From Bacteroidota bacterium (GTDB lineage: Bacteria > Bacteroidota > Bacteroidia > Chitinophagales > Chitinophagaceae), in assembly GCA_947441205.1 (NCBI GenBank), contig CANETM010000007.1, positions 1-19,647 on the forward strand: 19,647 bases of DNA, read 5' to 3'. Numbering within the stretch: the first letter of the stretch is position 1; each line of letters starts with the position of its first letter. The notes under the pieces are model-generated. The model was not told where the DNA came from. It saw nothing but the letters and a program-made list of their open reading frames with translations, and searched no databases. Below are positions 8,326 to 15,842 of the stretch, piece by piece. Both the position numbers and the translations under genes were made by a program.

Positions 8326-9252
8326 ATGTCTCATCAAAAAAAAGCATACCTAGCTCTCACCGTAACTAGTATTGTATGGGGTACTACTTGGGTTGCAAGT
8401 AAGATGGGCGTCAAACATATGCCTGCTTTTGAATTAGCAAGTATTAGACAGTTTTTAGGGGGCAGTATTTACGTAATATTTTTTTTAATAAAAGGTGAGA
8501 AATTGCCAACATGGAAACAGTTTCTTTGGTTAACCCCTATGGCTTTTTTAATGTTTATTTCTGCTAATGGAATTGCGACCTATGGTCTTCAATATATAAC
8601 AAGTGGGCTTGCAGCATTAATTGCAGCTTTGTATCCTCTATCAGTTGTATTAATCGAAAGATTTTATTTCAAGGCAATTAAAATTACATTACCAACTATT
8701 ATTGGGTTATTACTTGGATTAATTGGAATTGGATTTATTTTTTATAAGGACAGTCTGCAAGCACATGGTACAAATTATTTATTAGGCGTGGGGCTTTCCA
8801 TGTTTGCAATGATTTGTTGGAGTATCGGATCAATTATTATTGCAAGAAATAAAATAAACATGAATGCTTATAATTCAATTGGATGGCAAATGTTTATTAG
8901 CGCATGTATTATGGGCCTGTTCACAATATATAGTGGCAATTATATTAGTTTACTTGAAATTCCAGCTGTCGCCTGGGGTGCCATTATTTACATGGTTATA
9001 GGTGGTTCTATATTTGCATTTATTTCCTTTATTTATAGCATGAAACATTTGCATCCGGCCATTGCGTCCTTATATGCATATATAAATCCTATTGTTGCTA
9101 TTTGGGTAGGCTCTTTATTACTTGGCGAGCAAATGACTTGGAATAGTATTTTGGGTACTATATGTACCTTAATAGGTGTTTACCTTGTTAATAGGAGTTT
9201 GAAAAATCAAAAAGATCCTGTCAAGGAAGTCGCTGATGCTGATGGTATGTAA
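8326..9252 (+). CDS. EamA/DMT superfamily transporter
   Basis: A 308-residue inner-membrane protein made of two EamA repeats with about ten predicted helices in total. The first repeat opens with the family-typical SIVWGTTWVASKMGV (residues 16-30) and includes the SGLAALIAALYPLSVVLIE stretch (about 93-111). The second opens with GLSMFAMICWSIGSIIIAR and contains HPAIASLYAYINPIVAIWVGS followed by LLGEQMTW. These are hallmarks of drug/metabolite exporters such as RhaT/YdcZ-like and amino-acid efflux carriers; the substrate cannot be read from sequence. ATG at 8326 lies 9 bases after purH, suggesting one transcript, but a link to purine export is only positional inference. The gene converges on lutB with 5 bases between stop codons. 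Confidence 0.85.
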   Translation: MSHQKKAYLALTVTSIVWGTTWVASKMGVKHMPAFELASIRQFLGGSIYVIFFLIKGEKLPTWKQFLWLTPMAFLMFISANGIATYGLQYITSGLAALIAALYPLSVVLIERFYFKAIKITLPTIIGLLLGLIGIGFIFYKDSLQAHGTNYLLGVGLSMFAMICWSIGSIIIARNKINMNAYNSIGWQMFISACIMGLFTIYSGNYISLLEIPAVAWGAIIYMVIGGSIFAFISFIYSMKHLHPAIASLYAYINPIVAIWVGSLLLGEQMTWNSILGTICTLIGVYLVNRSLKNQKDPVKEVADADGM

Positions 9253-9272
9253 TAAAACTAGTTAGCTTTATT
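9251..9272. terminator. Possible bidirectional terminator at the EamA/lutB convergence
   Basis: Arms AATAAA (9251-9256) and TTTATT (9267-9272) pair perfectly, followed inward by one mismatch and two or three more pairs (CTA/TAG) around a tiny loop. T-rich DNA follows on the plus side (to 9279) and TTTTATT on the minus side. It overlaps both stop codons, which leave no other space for termination. The stem is AT-rich and weak. Confidence 0.3.
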
Positions 9273-10646
9273 TTTATTTTGCTCCTTCCAAAGTTGATTA
9301 AATGTTTTTGATGAAAAACTTAAATCTGCTCTTTGTGCAGTCCATGCTTTAAACATTTTATTAATAACCCAGTTTTTTATGGTAGCATTACCTTGATTCA
9401 TTAAACGTCGACTAAGTGAGCTTTGTTTCCAAATTTTCCAAGCAAACTTCTCACTAAAATCACTTTCCCCTGAAACAACTGACTCTCTTCTATTTTCAAG
9501 TAATAGTTCATGTAGATTAATTCGTACAGGACAAACATCAGTACAATTACCACATAAACTTGAAGCATAACTTAAGTGTTTGTAGTCATGCATTCCTCTT
9601 AAGTGAGGTGTAATCACACTCCCAATTGGACCACTATAGGTTGTGTCATAAGAATGCCCACCAATATTTTTATAAATAGGACATGCGTTTAAACATGAAC
9701 CGCACCTAATACAATAAAGTGCTTCTCTTGTTTTATGATTAGCTAGTAATTCGGTTCTGCCATTGTCAAGTAATATAACATACATTTCTTCTGGACCATC
9801 CACTTCGTCTGCTTGCCTTGGACCTGAAATAATACTATTGTAAACAGTAACTTGTTGGCCAGTACCATAACTCGAAAGCAAAGGCCAAAATAATCCTAAA
9901 TCATGAATGGACGGAATTACTTTTTCAATACCAACTACTACGATGTGAGTTTTAGGAATAGATACAGAAAGTCTTGCATTGCCTTCGTTTTCAGTTAAAG
10001 CAATTCCACCAATATCTGAAATAATAAAATTCGCACCTGAAATTCCAATTTCAGCACTTGTATATTTTTGTCTTAAATTTTTTCTTGCCACCAAGGTCAT
10101 TTCCTCAGGCGTTAAATTAATATCTGTACCCAATTTCTCAGCAAACAATTGAGCAACATCCTCCTTGCTTTTGTGCATGGCTGGTGTTACAATATGATAA
10201 GGAGCTTCGTCATCAAGCTGCTGTATGTATTCCCCTAAATCAGTTTCAACACTTTCTACCCCGATTGATTCTAAATATTTATTTAAATGAATCTCTTCGG
10301 TTACCATGCTTTTACTTTTTACAATTGATTTGCACTTTTTTTCTTCGCAAATTTCACCAATAAAATTCAAAGCCTGTTCACTATCCTCTGCCCAGATAAC
10401 TTTGGCCCCCCTTTTTGTAATTTGTTCCTCGAACTGTGTTAAGTAAAAGTCTAAATGTTCAACAGCTTCCCATTTTTTATTTTTCGCTAACTCTCTTACC
10501 CTTTCCAAATCATGAAATTGTGACAATCCAACAGGTACAACAGCATTATATTTTCCGATATTGAAATTAATTTTACGTCTGTGTTCCAGATCAAATGCCT
10601 TTTCGGTACTCTTTGATAAAAATGATTCGGCGTAGATACTTTGCAT
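9258..10646 (-). CDS. lutB: LutB-type lactate utilization iron-sulfur protein
   Basis: A cytoplasmic iron-sulfur protein of the LutB/LldF family, part of the LutABC-type L-lactate oxidation system that passes electrons from lactate to the quinone pool. The N-terminal LUD domain (about residues 70-300) includes NFIISDIGGIALTENEGNAR (206-225). A ferredoxin-like region follows with CIRCGSCLNACP (C312, C315, C318, C322) and LCGNCTDVCP (C365, C368, C372), and then the C-terminal helical DUF3390-like part. 462 residues is normal for the family. ATG on the minus strand at 10646. The DUF3109 gene lies 5 bases upstream, so they form one transcription unit. LutA and LutC are absent here, so they must be elsewhere or replaced. 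Confidence 0.92.
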   Translation of the reverse strand: MQSIYAESFLSKSTEKAFDLEHRRKINFNIGKYNAVVPVGLSQFHDLERVRELAKNKKWEAVEHLDFYLTQFEEQITKRGAKVIWAEDSEQALNFIGEICEEKKCKSIVKSKSMVTEEIHLNKYLESIGVESVETDLGEYIQQLDDEAPYHIVTPAMHKSKEDVAQLFAEKLGTDINLTPEEMTLVARKNLRQKYTSAEIGISGANFIISDIGGIALTENEGNARLSVSIPKTHIVVVGIEKVIPSIHDLGLFWPLLSSYGTGQQVTVYNSIISGPRQADEVDGPEEMYVILLDNGRTELLANHKTREALYCIRCGSCLNACPIYKNIGGHSYDTTYSGPIGSVITPHLRGMHDYKHLSYASSLCGNCTDVCPVRINLHELLLENRRESVVSGESDFSEKFAWKIWKQSSLSRRLMNQGNATIKNWVINKMFKAWTAQRADLSFSSKTFNQLWKEQNKNKAN

Positions 10647-10651
10647 AAAAT

Positions 10652-11236
10652 TTACTTTTTTAACAGGTGTTTAGCTGATGCATCTAATGCATTATAAAAT
10701 TCATCGCCGTATTTTCTTGTAATCGATTCTTTTAAAAAAACATATGCTGGCACTTTTAATTTAACACCAAGTGAACAGGCAGCTGCACATAAATCTTCCC
10801 TTGGTTCATAATTCATGTATTCAACATTAGGATCTGATTTACTTTTAGTAATTTTTATAGGAAACAAGTGACAACTAATAGGTTTTTTCCAAGGTATTTT
10901 GCCATCATTATAGGCTTGCTCAAATGCACACTTAATAATTCCTTTTTCATCCTTAAAACCATATGCACAAATTTCGCCATTAATAGTAGGCGTTACCCAG
11001 CCAAATTCACGATCATATAAATACTGGCCAACTTGTTTTACTTCCTTAATGCCCTCCTTTGTCATATAGGGTTCAACTACCTTGTAATAATCCTTTATAA
11101 AGTCTTTTTCTTTATTCTCCAAGGGAGCCCCAGCATCACCGTCCTCACAACAGCCCCCTTTGCACTTTACTAAATCACATACAAATTGCTCCTCAACAAC
11201 CTCATCGCTCACCAATACGGAATCAATAATTATCAT
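10652..11236 (-). CDS. DUF3109 family cysteine-rich protein
   Basis: A 194-residue cytosolic protein of the DUF3109 family, related to YkgJ-type putative zinc- or iron-chelating proteins. It carries nine conserved-looking cysteines: C20, C25, C29 and C30 in the CDLVKCKGGCC opening, C90, C103, C122 (in SCHLFPI), and C150/C154 in the CAAAC block. The pattern suggests binding of metal or an Fe-S cluster, but no biochemical role is known to me. ATG on the minus strand at 11236. It is the first gene of a pair with lutB (5-base gap), which makes a role connected with LutB or its iron-sulfur clusters a reasonable but untested inference. A -7-like box (11253-11260) and a palindrome (11264-11284) sit just upstream. 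Confidence 0.85.
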   Translation of the reverse strand: MIIIDSVLVSDEVVEEQFVCDLVKCKGGCCEDGDAGAPLENKEKDFIKDYYKVVEPYMTKEGIKEVKQVGQYLYDREFGWVTPTINGEICAYGFKDEKGIIKCAFEQAYNDGKIPWKKPISCHLFPIKITKSKSDPNVEYMNYEPREDLCAAACSLGVKLKVPAYVFLKESITRKYGDEFYNALDASAKHLLKK

Positions 11237-11252
11237 ACTTTAAATTATTTTG

Positions 11253-11260
11253 TAAAGATA
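11253..11260 (-). promoter_or_regulatory. Candidate -7 promoter box for DUF3109-lutB
   Basis: Read on the minus strand this is TATCTTTA, 16 bases before the DUF3109 ATG. The perfect palindrome at 11264-11284 abuts it, occupying the -33 region. Confidence 0.35.
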
Positions 11261-11263
11261 AGA

Positions 11264-11284
11264 AAAAAATGCGGCGCATTTTTT
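11264..11284 (-). terminator. Perfect palindrome between gldD and DUF3109; terminator or operator
   Basis: Ten-base arms AAAAAATGCG (11264-11273) and CGCATTTTTT (11275-11284) flank one G. As RNA on the minus strand it gives a 9-bp stem with a 3-base loop ending in a run of U, which fits intrinsic termination of the mutY-gldE-gldD transcript. Because it directly abuts the candidate DUF3109 promoter, it could equally be an operator. Confidence 0.5.
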
Positions 11285-11342
11285 GATGTGTGGTAAAGTA
11301 TATGCATCTTTTGATTTTGTTAAGGATAAAACATAAGATTAC

Positions 11343-11936
11343 CTATTGCCACTTAAACGTATTTACCAAATGGGTAAGATCTTTTAAAAGAAAAGCGTTT
11401 ATAGGTGCTAATGAATCTTCATTAGGAGTAGTATCAAAATATAAGGCCCCTCTAAAAAAATGGTGAACTGAGTCCGTTAAAAAAAACTGATGATTAGTTG
11501 CCACATCACCGCCAATATGAAAAAACACTCCCTTTACACCATTTTCAGTCGTAAATACCGAGTCCTCAATCAAGTTGGCTCTTATATTATGATTATTTGC
11601 AAAAGTATAAGCATCCTTTATTAGGCTATTCAATTGATTAGGTTTTATGTTATTGTAACTAACATAAATGGTAGCGTTATTATTTGGAAAATTTATGTTA
11701 AGCCAACCCTCTGTTTGTGCATAGTCGCCGAAATAATTTATTTTTCGATCAATTTGCGCATACACGGGGTATTCAAAAGTATAGGGTGAATTAGGGTCAT
11801 TGAATAATTGATACTTTTTAGGAGGAAAATCAATTTTTTCATAGCCTTTTTGTTTAGGTAAATACGGACTATTGCAGGATATGTTAAATAAACAAAATAC
11901 GCAGCATGTAAGGAATCCAAATTTAAACATTTTCAC
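11343..11936 (-). CDS. gldD: Gliding motility lipoprotein GldD
   Basis: GldD is a lipoprotein required for gliding and associated type IX secretion in Flavobacterium johnsoniae. The protein has a short hydrophobic signal (residues 4-20) ending in a lipobox-like NISC with the lipidated cysteine at C21 (an N at -3 is unusual). The family signature follows: PYLPKQKGYEKIDFPPKKY (24-42), PYTFEYPVYAQI and the GWLNINFP stretch. Length 197 is normal. The GTG at 11934-11936 is the furthest start; the ATG at 11928-11930, two codons in, is equally plausible. Both lie inside the end of gldE (overlap 14 or 8 bases), so translation is coupled. The gene order gldE-gldD is conserved in Bacteroidota. Gliding itself cannot be inferred from this pair alone. 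Confidence 0.9.
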   Translation of the reverse strand: MKMFKFGFLTCCVFCLFNISCNSPYLPKQKGYEKIDFPPKKYQLFNDPNSPYTFEYPVYAQIDRKINYFGDYAQTEGWLNINFPNNNATIYVSYNNIKPNQLNSLIKDAYTFANNHNIRANLIEDSVFTTENGVKGVFFHIGGDVATNHQFFLTDSVHHFFRGALYFDTTPNEDSLAPINAFLLKDLTHLVNTFKWQ

Positions 11937-13278
11937 TAGAAATTACAGGTTGGGGATTAATGATTAATTGAATTTTTTGAATTCTATTTTTTTGAATTTC
12001 CATCACCGTAAAACTAAACTGTTTATACTTTACCACTTGTTGTAAAATTGGAAATTCACCCGCCAGTTCTAGGAACAATCCTGCAACCGTATCGCTTTCA
12101 CCTTTAACTGCATCAAAATAATTTGTTGAAGTATCAATGTAGTTACACAAATCAATGATGGCTGTTTTTCCTTCAACAATGTAATGAAATTCATCAATTT
12201 TTTTAATCATTGATTCTTCTTCATCAAATTCATCTTTAATATCACCTACTATTTCTTCTAAAATATCTTCTAATGTAATAATGCCACTTGTACCTCCGAA
12301 CTCATCTACTACAATGGCAAAATGTATTCTTTTTGATTGAAAATCTTTCAACAAATCTTCAATCATTTTTTGTTCATGAACGAAAAATGCTGGTCTGATT
12401 AATTGTTCCCATTTAAAATTTGGCAGCTCGTCAATATGTGGCAAAACGTCTTTAGTATGAATCATACCTACAATGCTATCCAAGTCCTCCTTGAACACGG
12501 GGAACCTACTGTAATTATATTCTTTGATATGGTCTAATAATTCATTAAACTGGATTGCTTCTTCAACACCATAAACATCTAATCTAGTTTTCATGATTTG
12601 CTTAACCGAAATATTTCCAAATTTGACAATTCCCTTTAATATTTTCTTTTCATTTTCTTGCTGATTAGGCAATGTTGTCAAATCAATGGCATGGTCAAAT
12701 TCTTCCATACTATACGTTGCACCATAATTTTTCTTAGCCAATTTACTTTCAATAATATTGGTATACTTAACCATGATTGAACTTGGCAATGAAAAAATAA
12801 AATAAACTACTTGTATGATGCCACCAAAGTCTTGTGCAAATCGGATATTGTTTTGGGTAGCCATTACTTTTGGCAATATCTCTCCAAAAAATAATAATAG
12901 CAATGTGACTGCAACTACTTTGACAATAAATTCAAAACCAGGAATGCTAATTTGATCAAAAACAAATAAGTCGTCTATTAAAATATTTGCAATTAAAATA
13001 ATACAAATATTTATAAAGCTATTTGCAATAAGCATTGAAGTAAGTAATTTTTTCGGATCCTCCAATAAAGTCACAATGCGCTTTAATGTTTTATTTTGCT
13101 TTGTTTTTAAATTTTGAATGTCCTTAAAGGATAAGGAAAAAAAAGCTACTTCGGAACCTGCAATTGAAAACGAAAAAAATAAAAGTAAACTCATTAGCAA
13201 AATCAAGAACGCATCTTGCTGTAAGGTTGCTATGCTATTTATAGATAAAAGAAGTATGTTACTCGAATGATATTCCAA
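11923..13278 (-). CDS. gldE: GldE, CNNM/CBS-domain membrane protein (hemolysin C/CorC-like)
   Basis: Membrane protein with an N-terminal CNNM (DUF21) domain of several helices (about 22-44, 78-100, 114-135, 152-170), including the LFFGEILPKVMA signature (129-140). A CBS pair follows (about 220-345) with SRFPVFKEDLDSIVGMIHTKDVL and VVDEFGGTSGIITLEDILEEIVGDI. A CorC/HlyC-type transporter-associated domain closes the protein (about 358-440). General hemolysin-family proteins share this layout; the call as GldE rests on the overlap with gldD and the mutY neighbour. GldE is thought to support the same process as GldD. The start is TTG at 13278: in frame upstream only nine codons precede a stop (TAA at 13305-13303) and none is ATG, while the next ATG would cut into the first helix. 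Confidence 0.87.
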   Translation of the reverse strand: MEYHSSNILLLSINSIATLQQDAFLILLMSLLLFFSFSIAGSEVAFFSLSFKDIQNLKTKQNKTLKRIVTLLEDPKKLLTSMLIANSFINICIILIANILIDDLFVFDQISIPGFEFIVKVVAVTLLLLFFGEILPKVMATQNNIRFAQDFGGIIQVVYFIFSLPSSIMVKYTNIIESKLAKKNYGATYSMEEFDHAIDLTTLPNQQENEKKILKGIVKFGNISVKQIMKTRLDVYGVEEAIQFNELLDHIKEYNYSRFPVFKEDLDSIVGMIHTKDVLPHIDELPNFKWEQLIRPAFFVHEQKMIEDLLKDFQSKRIHFAIVVDEFGGTSGIITLEDILEEIVGDIKDEFDEEESMIKKIDEFHYIVEGKTAIIDLCNYIDTSTNYFDAVKGESDTVAGLFLELAGEFPILQQVVKYKQFSFTVMEIQKNRIQKIQLIINPQPVISSENV

Positions 13279-13293
13279 TTTGGGATTATTTGC

Positions 13294-13310
13294 AGTGGAA
13301 AGTTACCACT
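13294..13310 (-). promoter_or_regulatory. -7-like box inside a small inverted repeat before gldE
   Basis: On the minus strand TAACTTTC (13298-13305) lies 19 bases before the gldE TTG and resembles the TAnCTTTA boxes elsewhere in the window. It sits between the arms AGTGG (13294-13298) and CCACT (13306-13310), so a bound repressor or a hairpin could occlude it. The arms are only 5 bp. Confidence 0.25.
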
Positions 13311-13323
13311 AATATGAGACATT

Positions 13324-14397
13324 TTACGATTGAAAATAATTTTGTTCTGCTAAAAAATTATTAATTGTTTTTGGGAAAGCTAATTTTTTAAAGGAATGGA
13401 TAGCAGTCCAATTACCATTTTCAAAAACTTTAGCTAAACCATTCAATTCAATGATGTGAAATCTAACTAATAACTGTTGGTGAGTAAGCATTTGGGTATA
13501 TACTTTTTGAGGCTGCTTTATTTTAACTAATTGCTTATCAAGCATTAATTGATTGGATAGTATTTGATCGTAAAATGTTGAATCAATTTTTAAAAGCTTA
13601 TCGTTTTCAACTAAATAAAATTGAAATAAACCGGCCCAAATATCCCCTGTTTCTCTTTTTTGAAGCAGGACTTTATTTCCTAATTTAAAACAGAAAAAAT
13701 CAAAATATCTATTTTTTCGTTGAATCACTTTCTCCTTAATGGGTAATTGACCTACTTTATTTAATTTATAGGCATTACACGATGTCCGCATGATACATTC
13801 AGCACATAAAGGAGACATGGGTTTGCAAATAGTTGCGCCAAAATCCATTAAGGCCTGATTATAAATACCCGCCTTTTTATGAGCTAAATTTTCGATTGCA
13901 ATTTTATTAAATTGGACTTGACCCGCTTTTGAATCTATTGGCGTTTGAATACCATAATATCTTGAAAAAACGCGATACACATTTCCATCAACTACCGCAT
14001 AGGGTTGATTATACGCAAAGGAAGCAATCGCCGATGCAGTGTATGGACCTACTCCTTTTAATGCAATTAAACCTTCATAAGTATTTGGGAAAACTCCATT
14101 GAATTCATTTACTATTTGCTTTGCAGTAAACATTAAATTTCTGCATCTATTATAATAACCCAAACCCTCCCAAAGTTTAAAAACTTCATTCTCTTTAGCT
14201 TTAGCTAAATGCTTAATAGTTGGATAGGTTTTAATGAACTTTTCATAATAGGCCCAACCTTGTTCGACCCTGGTTTGTTGTAAAATAATCTCACTTAACC
14301 ATATTTTATAAGGATCTTTCTCACCCTTCCATGGCATTGGACGGTGATTTATAGTTTTATTCCATTTTAGGAGTAAATCGCAGAAAATAGTATTCAT
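13324..14397 (-). CDS. mutY: A/G-specific adenine glycosylase MutY
   Basis: Base-excision repair enzyme that removes adenine paired with 8-oxoguanine. Catalytic E36 lies in IWLSEIILQQTRVEQ, the helix-hairpin-helix is LKGVGPYTASAIASFA (113-128), and the catalytic aspartate is D137 in VVDGNVYRV. The [4Fe-4S] loop is C191-x6-C198-x2-C201-x5-C207. A C-terminal NUDIX-like 8-oxoG recognition domain (about 225-345) includes GDIWAGLFQF and MLTHQQL. 357 residues is normal for the family. ATG on the minus strand at 14397. gldE begins 45 bases after the stop. The gene is divergent from the HU-like gene across a 209-base AT-rich spacer. Confidence 0.95.
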   Translation of the reverse strand: MNTIFCDLLLKWNKTINHRPMPWKGEKDPYKIWLSEIILQQTRVEQGWAYYEKFIKTYPTIKHLAKAKENEVFKLWEGLGYYNRCRNLMFTAKQIVNEFNGVFPNTYEGLIALKGVGPYTASAIASFAYNQPYAVVDGNVYRVFSRYYGIQTPIDSKAGQVQFNKIAIENLAHKKAGIYNQALMDFGATICKPMSPLCAECIMRTSCNAYKLNKVGQLPIKEKVIQRKNRYFDFFCFKLGNKVLLQKRETGDIWAGLFQFYLVENDKLLKIDSTFYDQILSNQLMLDKQLVKIKQPQKVYTQMLTHQQLLVRFHIIELNGLAKVFENGNWTAIHSFKKLAFPKTINNFLAEQNYFQS

Positions 14398-14606
14398 TCA
14401 GGGCAAAAATCATCAAAAATGACCAAATTAAGCCTGAATTGTAAAATTATATACCCATTTAAATAAGCGATTTTGTTTATATATAATATATTTAAATATG
14501 TATTTGATTAAAATTATGTGTAGATATGTAGAAAAAAATGAAAAATTAGTTGCAATTAGATAAAATTTAATTTATTTTTAATACCGAAACCCCAAAAATC
14601 AACTTC
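14398..14606. other. Divergent AT-rich intergenic region between mutY and the HU-like gene
   Basis: This 209-base spacer must hold the promoters for mutY (leftward) and the HU-like gene (rightward). It is extremely AT-rich around 14460-14580, including a run of alternating TA near 14477-14495. I found no convincing TAnnTTTG box at either edge, no ORF and no RNA gene. Confidence 0.5.
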
Positions 14607-14891
14607 ATGAGAAAATCTGATCTCATCAACCTTATCGCTTCCGAAACTGGAGTTCCTAAAGTGGATGTATTAATGACTTTGGAAAGAATGTTTAAGGAAG
14701 TAAAAGAAAGCCTGTCAAATGGCCAGAATATTTATATCCGTGGATTTGGAAGCTTTATTACTAAGAAAAGAGCCGCAAAAATTGGGCGTAATATCAAAAA
14801 GAACATTGCAGTTCAAATTCCTGAACATTACATTCCTGCATTTAAACCTGCAAAAGAATTTGTAAATGAGGTAAAAGAAAGACTTAAGTAG
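14607..14891 (+). CDS. HU/IHF family DNA-binding protein
   Basis: A 94-residue nucleoid-associated protein. It begins with the dimerisation helices (MRKSDLINLIASETGVPK, then DVLMTLERMFKEVKESLSNG), followed by the beta core IYIRGFGSFITKKRAAKIGRN (45-65), the DNA-intercalating arm with proline in QIPEHYIPAFKP (70-81), and a C-terminal helix. The arm carries the sequence KKNIAVQIPEHYIP in place of the usual RNPxTGE arm, as in a common Bacteroidota subgroup. It probably bends DNA as a homodimer; whether it acts more like HU or IHF cannot be told. ATG at 14607. Neighbouring mutY in divergent orientation and rng downstream fit conserved Bacteroidota gene order as I remember it. Confidence 0.93.
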   Translation: MRKSDLINLIASETGVPKVDVLMTLERMFKEVKESLSNGQNIYIRGFGSFITKKRAAKIGRNIKKNIAVQIPEHYIPAFKPAKEFVNEVKERLK

Positions 14892-14892
14892 T

Positions 14893-14900
14893 TACCTTTG
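14893..14900 (+). promoter_or_regulatory. Candidate -7 promoter box before the TPR gene
   Basis: TACCTTTG matches TAnnTTTG exactly, 2 bases after the HU-like stop codon and 17 bases before the TTG start of the TPR gene. It suggests the TPR gene has its own promoter despite the 26-base gap. No -33 TTG at the expected spacing. Confidence 0.35.
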
Positions 14901-14917
14901 CAGGAAATTTATTTACA

Positions 14918-15766
14918 TTGAAAAAACCTCAGTTAGTTGTAGCATTTGTAGCAACAGTTTCCTGCTTCGCAATCGCTTTTTTCTTACCAAGAACTAATAA
15001 AACCCAGGTTGGTCAAAATAATCCCAGTAGTTCTAGTCAAGTAATTAGTACTCAATCAGTCCTTGATGGTGCTAAAACTGCATTAAATGCAAGTCAAAAA
15101 ATTTCTCTTTTAAGTATTGAAAATCAATTAGTTAGGTCTAAATCAAAGGCTGATAGTATACTAATTTACAATCAATTATCCCGGTTTTGGGCCGATTCCG
15201 CTCAAAGAGTAGAACCATATTTATATTACACTTACAGTGCTGCTTTGTTGGAAAATTCTGAAAAAAGCCTCACTTTTGCAGCCCAGCAGTTGGTAGATAA
15301 CCTAACATCGCCGGATGCACCACCAGCAATCCTTAATTGGATAGCTACGAATGCGAAAGTTCTTTTAGATAAAGCTCTGATAATTAATCCTAATAATGAT
15401 TCGACAAAAATAAATTTAGGTGCCTGTTATTTGTTTGGTAATATATCAGACAATCCTATGCAAGGCATTTTAAAAGTAAAAGAGGTGGTTGATAAAAATC
15501 CTCAAAATATTTATGGTCAAATGATGTTAGGCCTAGGTGGTAAAAAATCAGCTCAATATCCAAAAGCTATTGAACGATTTACAGCCATTTTAAAATTATC
15601 ACCTACTAATTTAGAAGCCATGGTGAATTTAGCTGAATGTTATGAGCTAACCAACCAGGAGGACTTAGCAATTGAATGGTATACCAAAATGAAAATATTG
15701 GTAAACAATCTAGCAGCTAAAGAAGCGATTGAAAAAAGAATTAAGGACCTGAAGAAAAAAAAATAA
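14918..15766 (+). CDS. Tetratricopeptide repeat protein with N-terminal membrane anchor
   Basis: A 282-residue protein of unknown specific function. Residues 5-25 (QLVVAFVATVSCFAIAFFLP) form one hydrophobic segment, a signal anchor or uncleaved signal, so the rest is likely periplasmic. A low-complexity linker (27-55) is followed by alpha-helical repeats; the clearest TPR units are about 157-190 (ALIINPNNDSTKINLGACYL), 191-225 and 226-259 (ILKLSPTNLEAMVNLAECYE). The C-terminus is a charged lysine-rich tail. TTG at 14918 is the only usable start after an in-frame stop at 14885-14887, with AGGA at 14902-14905 as a distant possible ribosome-binding site. The 3' end contains a 22-bp tandem duplication that supplies the present stop codon. 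A role as an assembly or scaffolding factor is only a general TPR expectation. Confidence 0.85.
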   Translation: MKKPQLVVAFVATVSCFAIAFFLPRTNKTQVGQNNPSSSSQVISTQSVLDGAKTALNASQKISLLSIENQLVRSKSKADSILIYNQLSRFWADSAQRVEPYLYYTYSAALLENSEKSLTFAAQQLVDNLTSPDAPPAILNWIATNAKVLLDKALIINPNNDSTKINLGACYLFGNISDNPMQGILKVKEVVDKNPQNIYGQMMLGLGGKKSAQYPKAIERFTAILKLSPTNLEAMVNLAECYELTNQEDLAIEWYTKMKILVNNLAAKEAIEKRIKDLKKKK

Positions 15767-15803
15767 GGACCTGAAGAAAAAGAATTAATAGAGCTGAAGA
15801 AAA
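15742..15803 (+). repeat. 22-bp tandem duplication at the 3' end of the TPR gene
   Basis: TAAGGACCTGAAGAAAAA occurs at 15742-15759 and again at 15764-15781 (period 22). A third, degenerate unit with CTGAAGAAAA is at 15794-15803 (period about 23). The first copy encodes the C-terminal KDLKKK of the TPR protein. The second would encode KDLKKKN and a stop in the +1 frame, suggesting the old end of the gene. Confidence 0.8.
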
Positions 15804-15842
15804 TAGAAGAAAAAACATTTTTAATAACAAAAATTATAGGAC

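Noticed and set aside
14460..14600. Very AT-rich stretch as a replication origin or horizontally acquired segment
   Set aside because: No DnaA-box cluster, no dnaA/dnaN neighbour and no mobility gene; it is the ordinary divergent promoter region of mutY and the HU-like gene.
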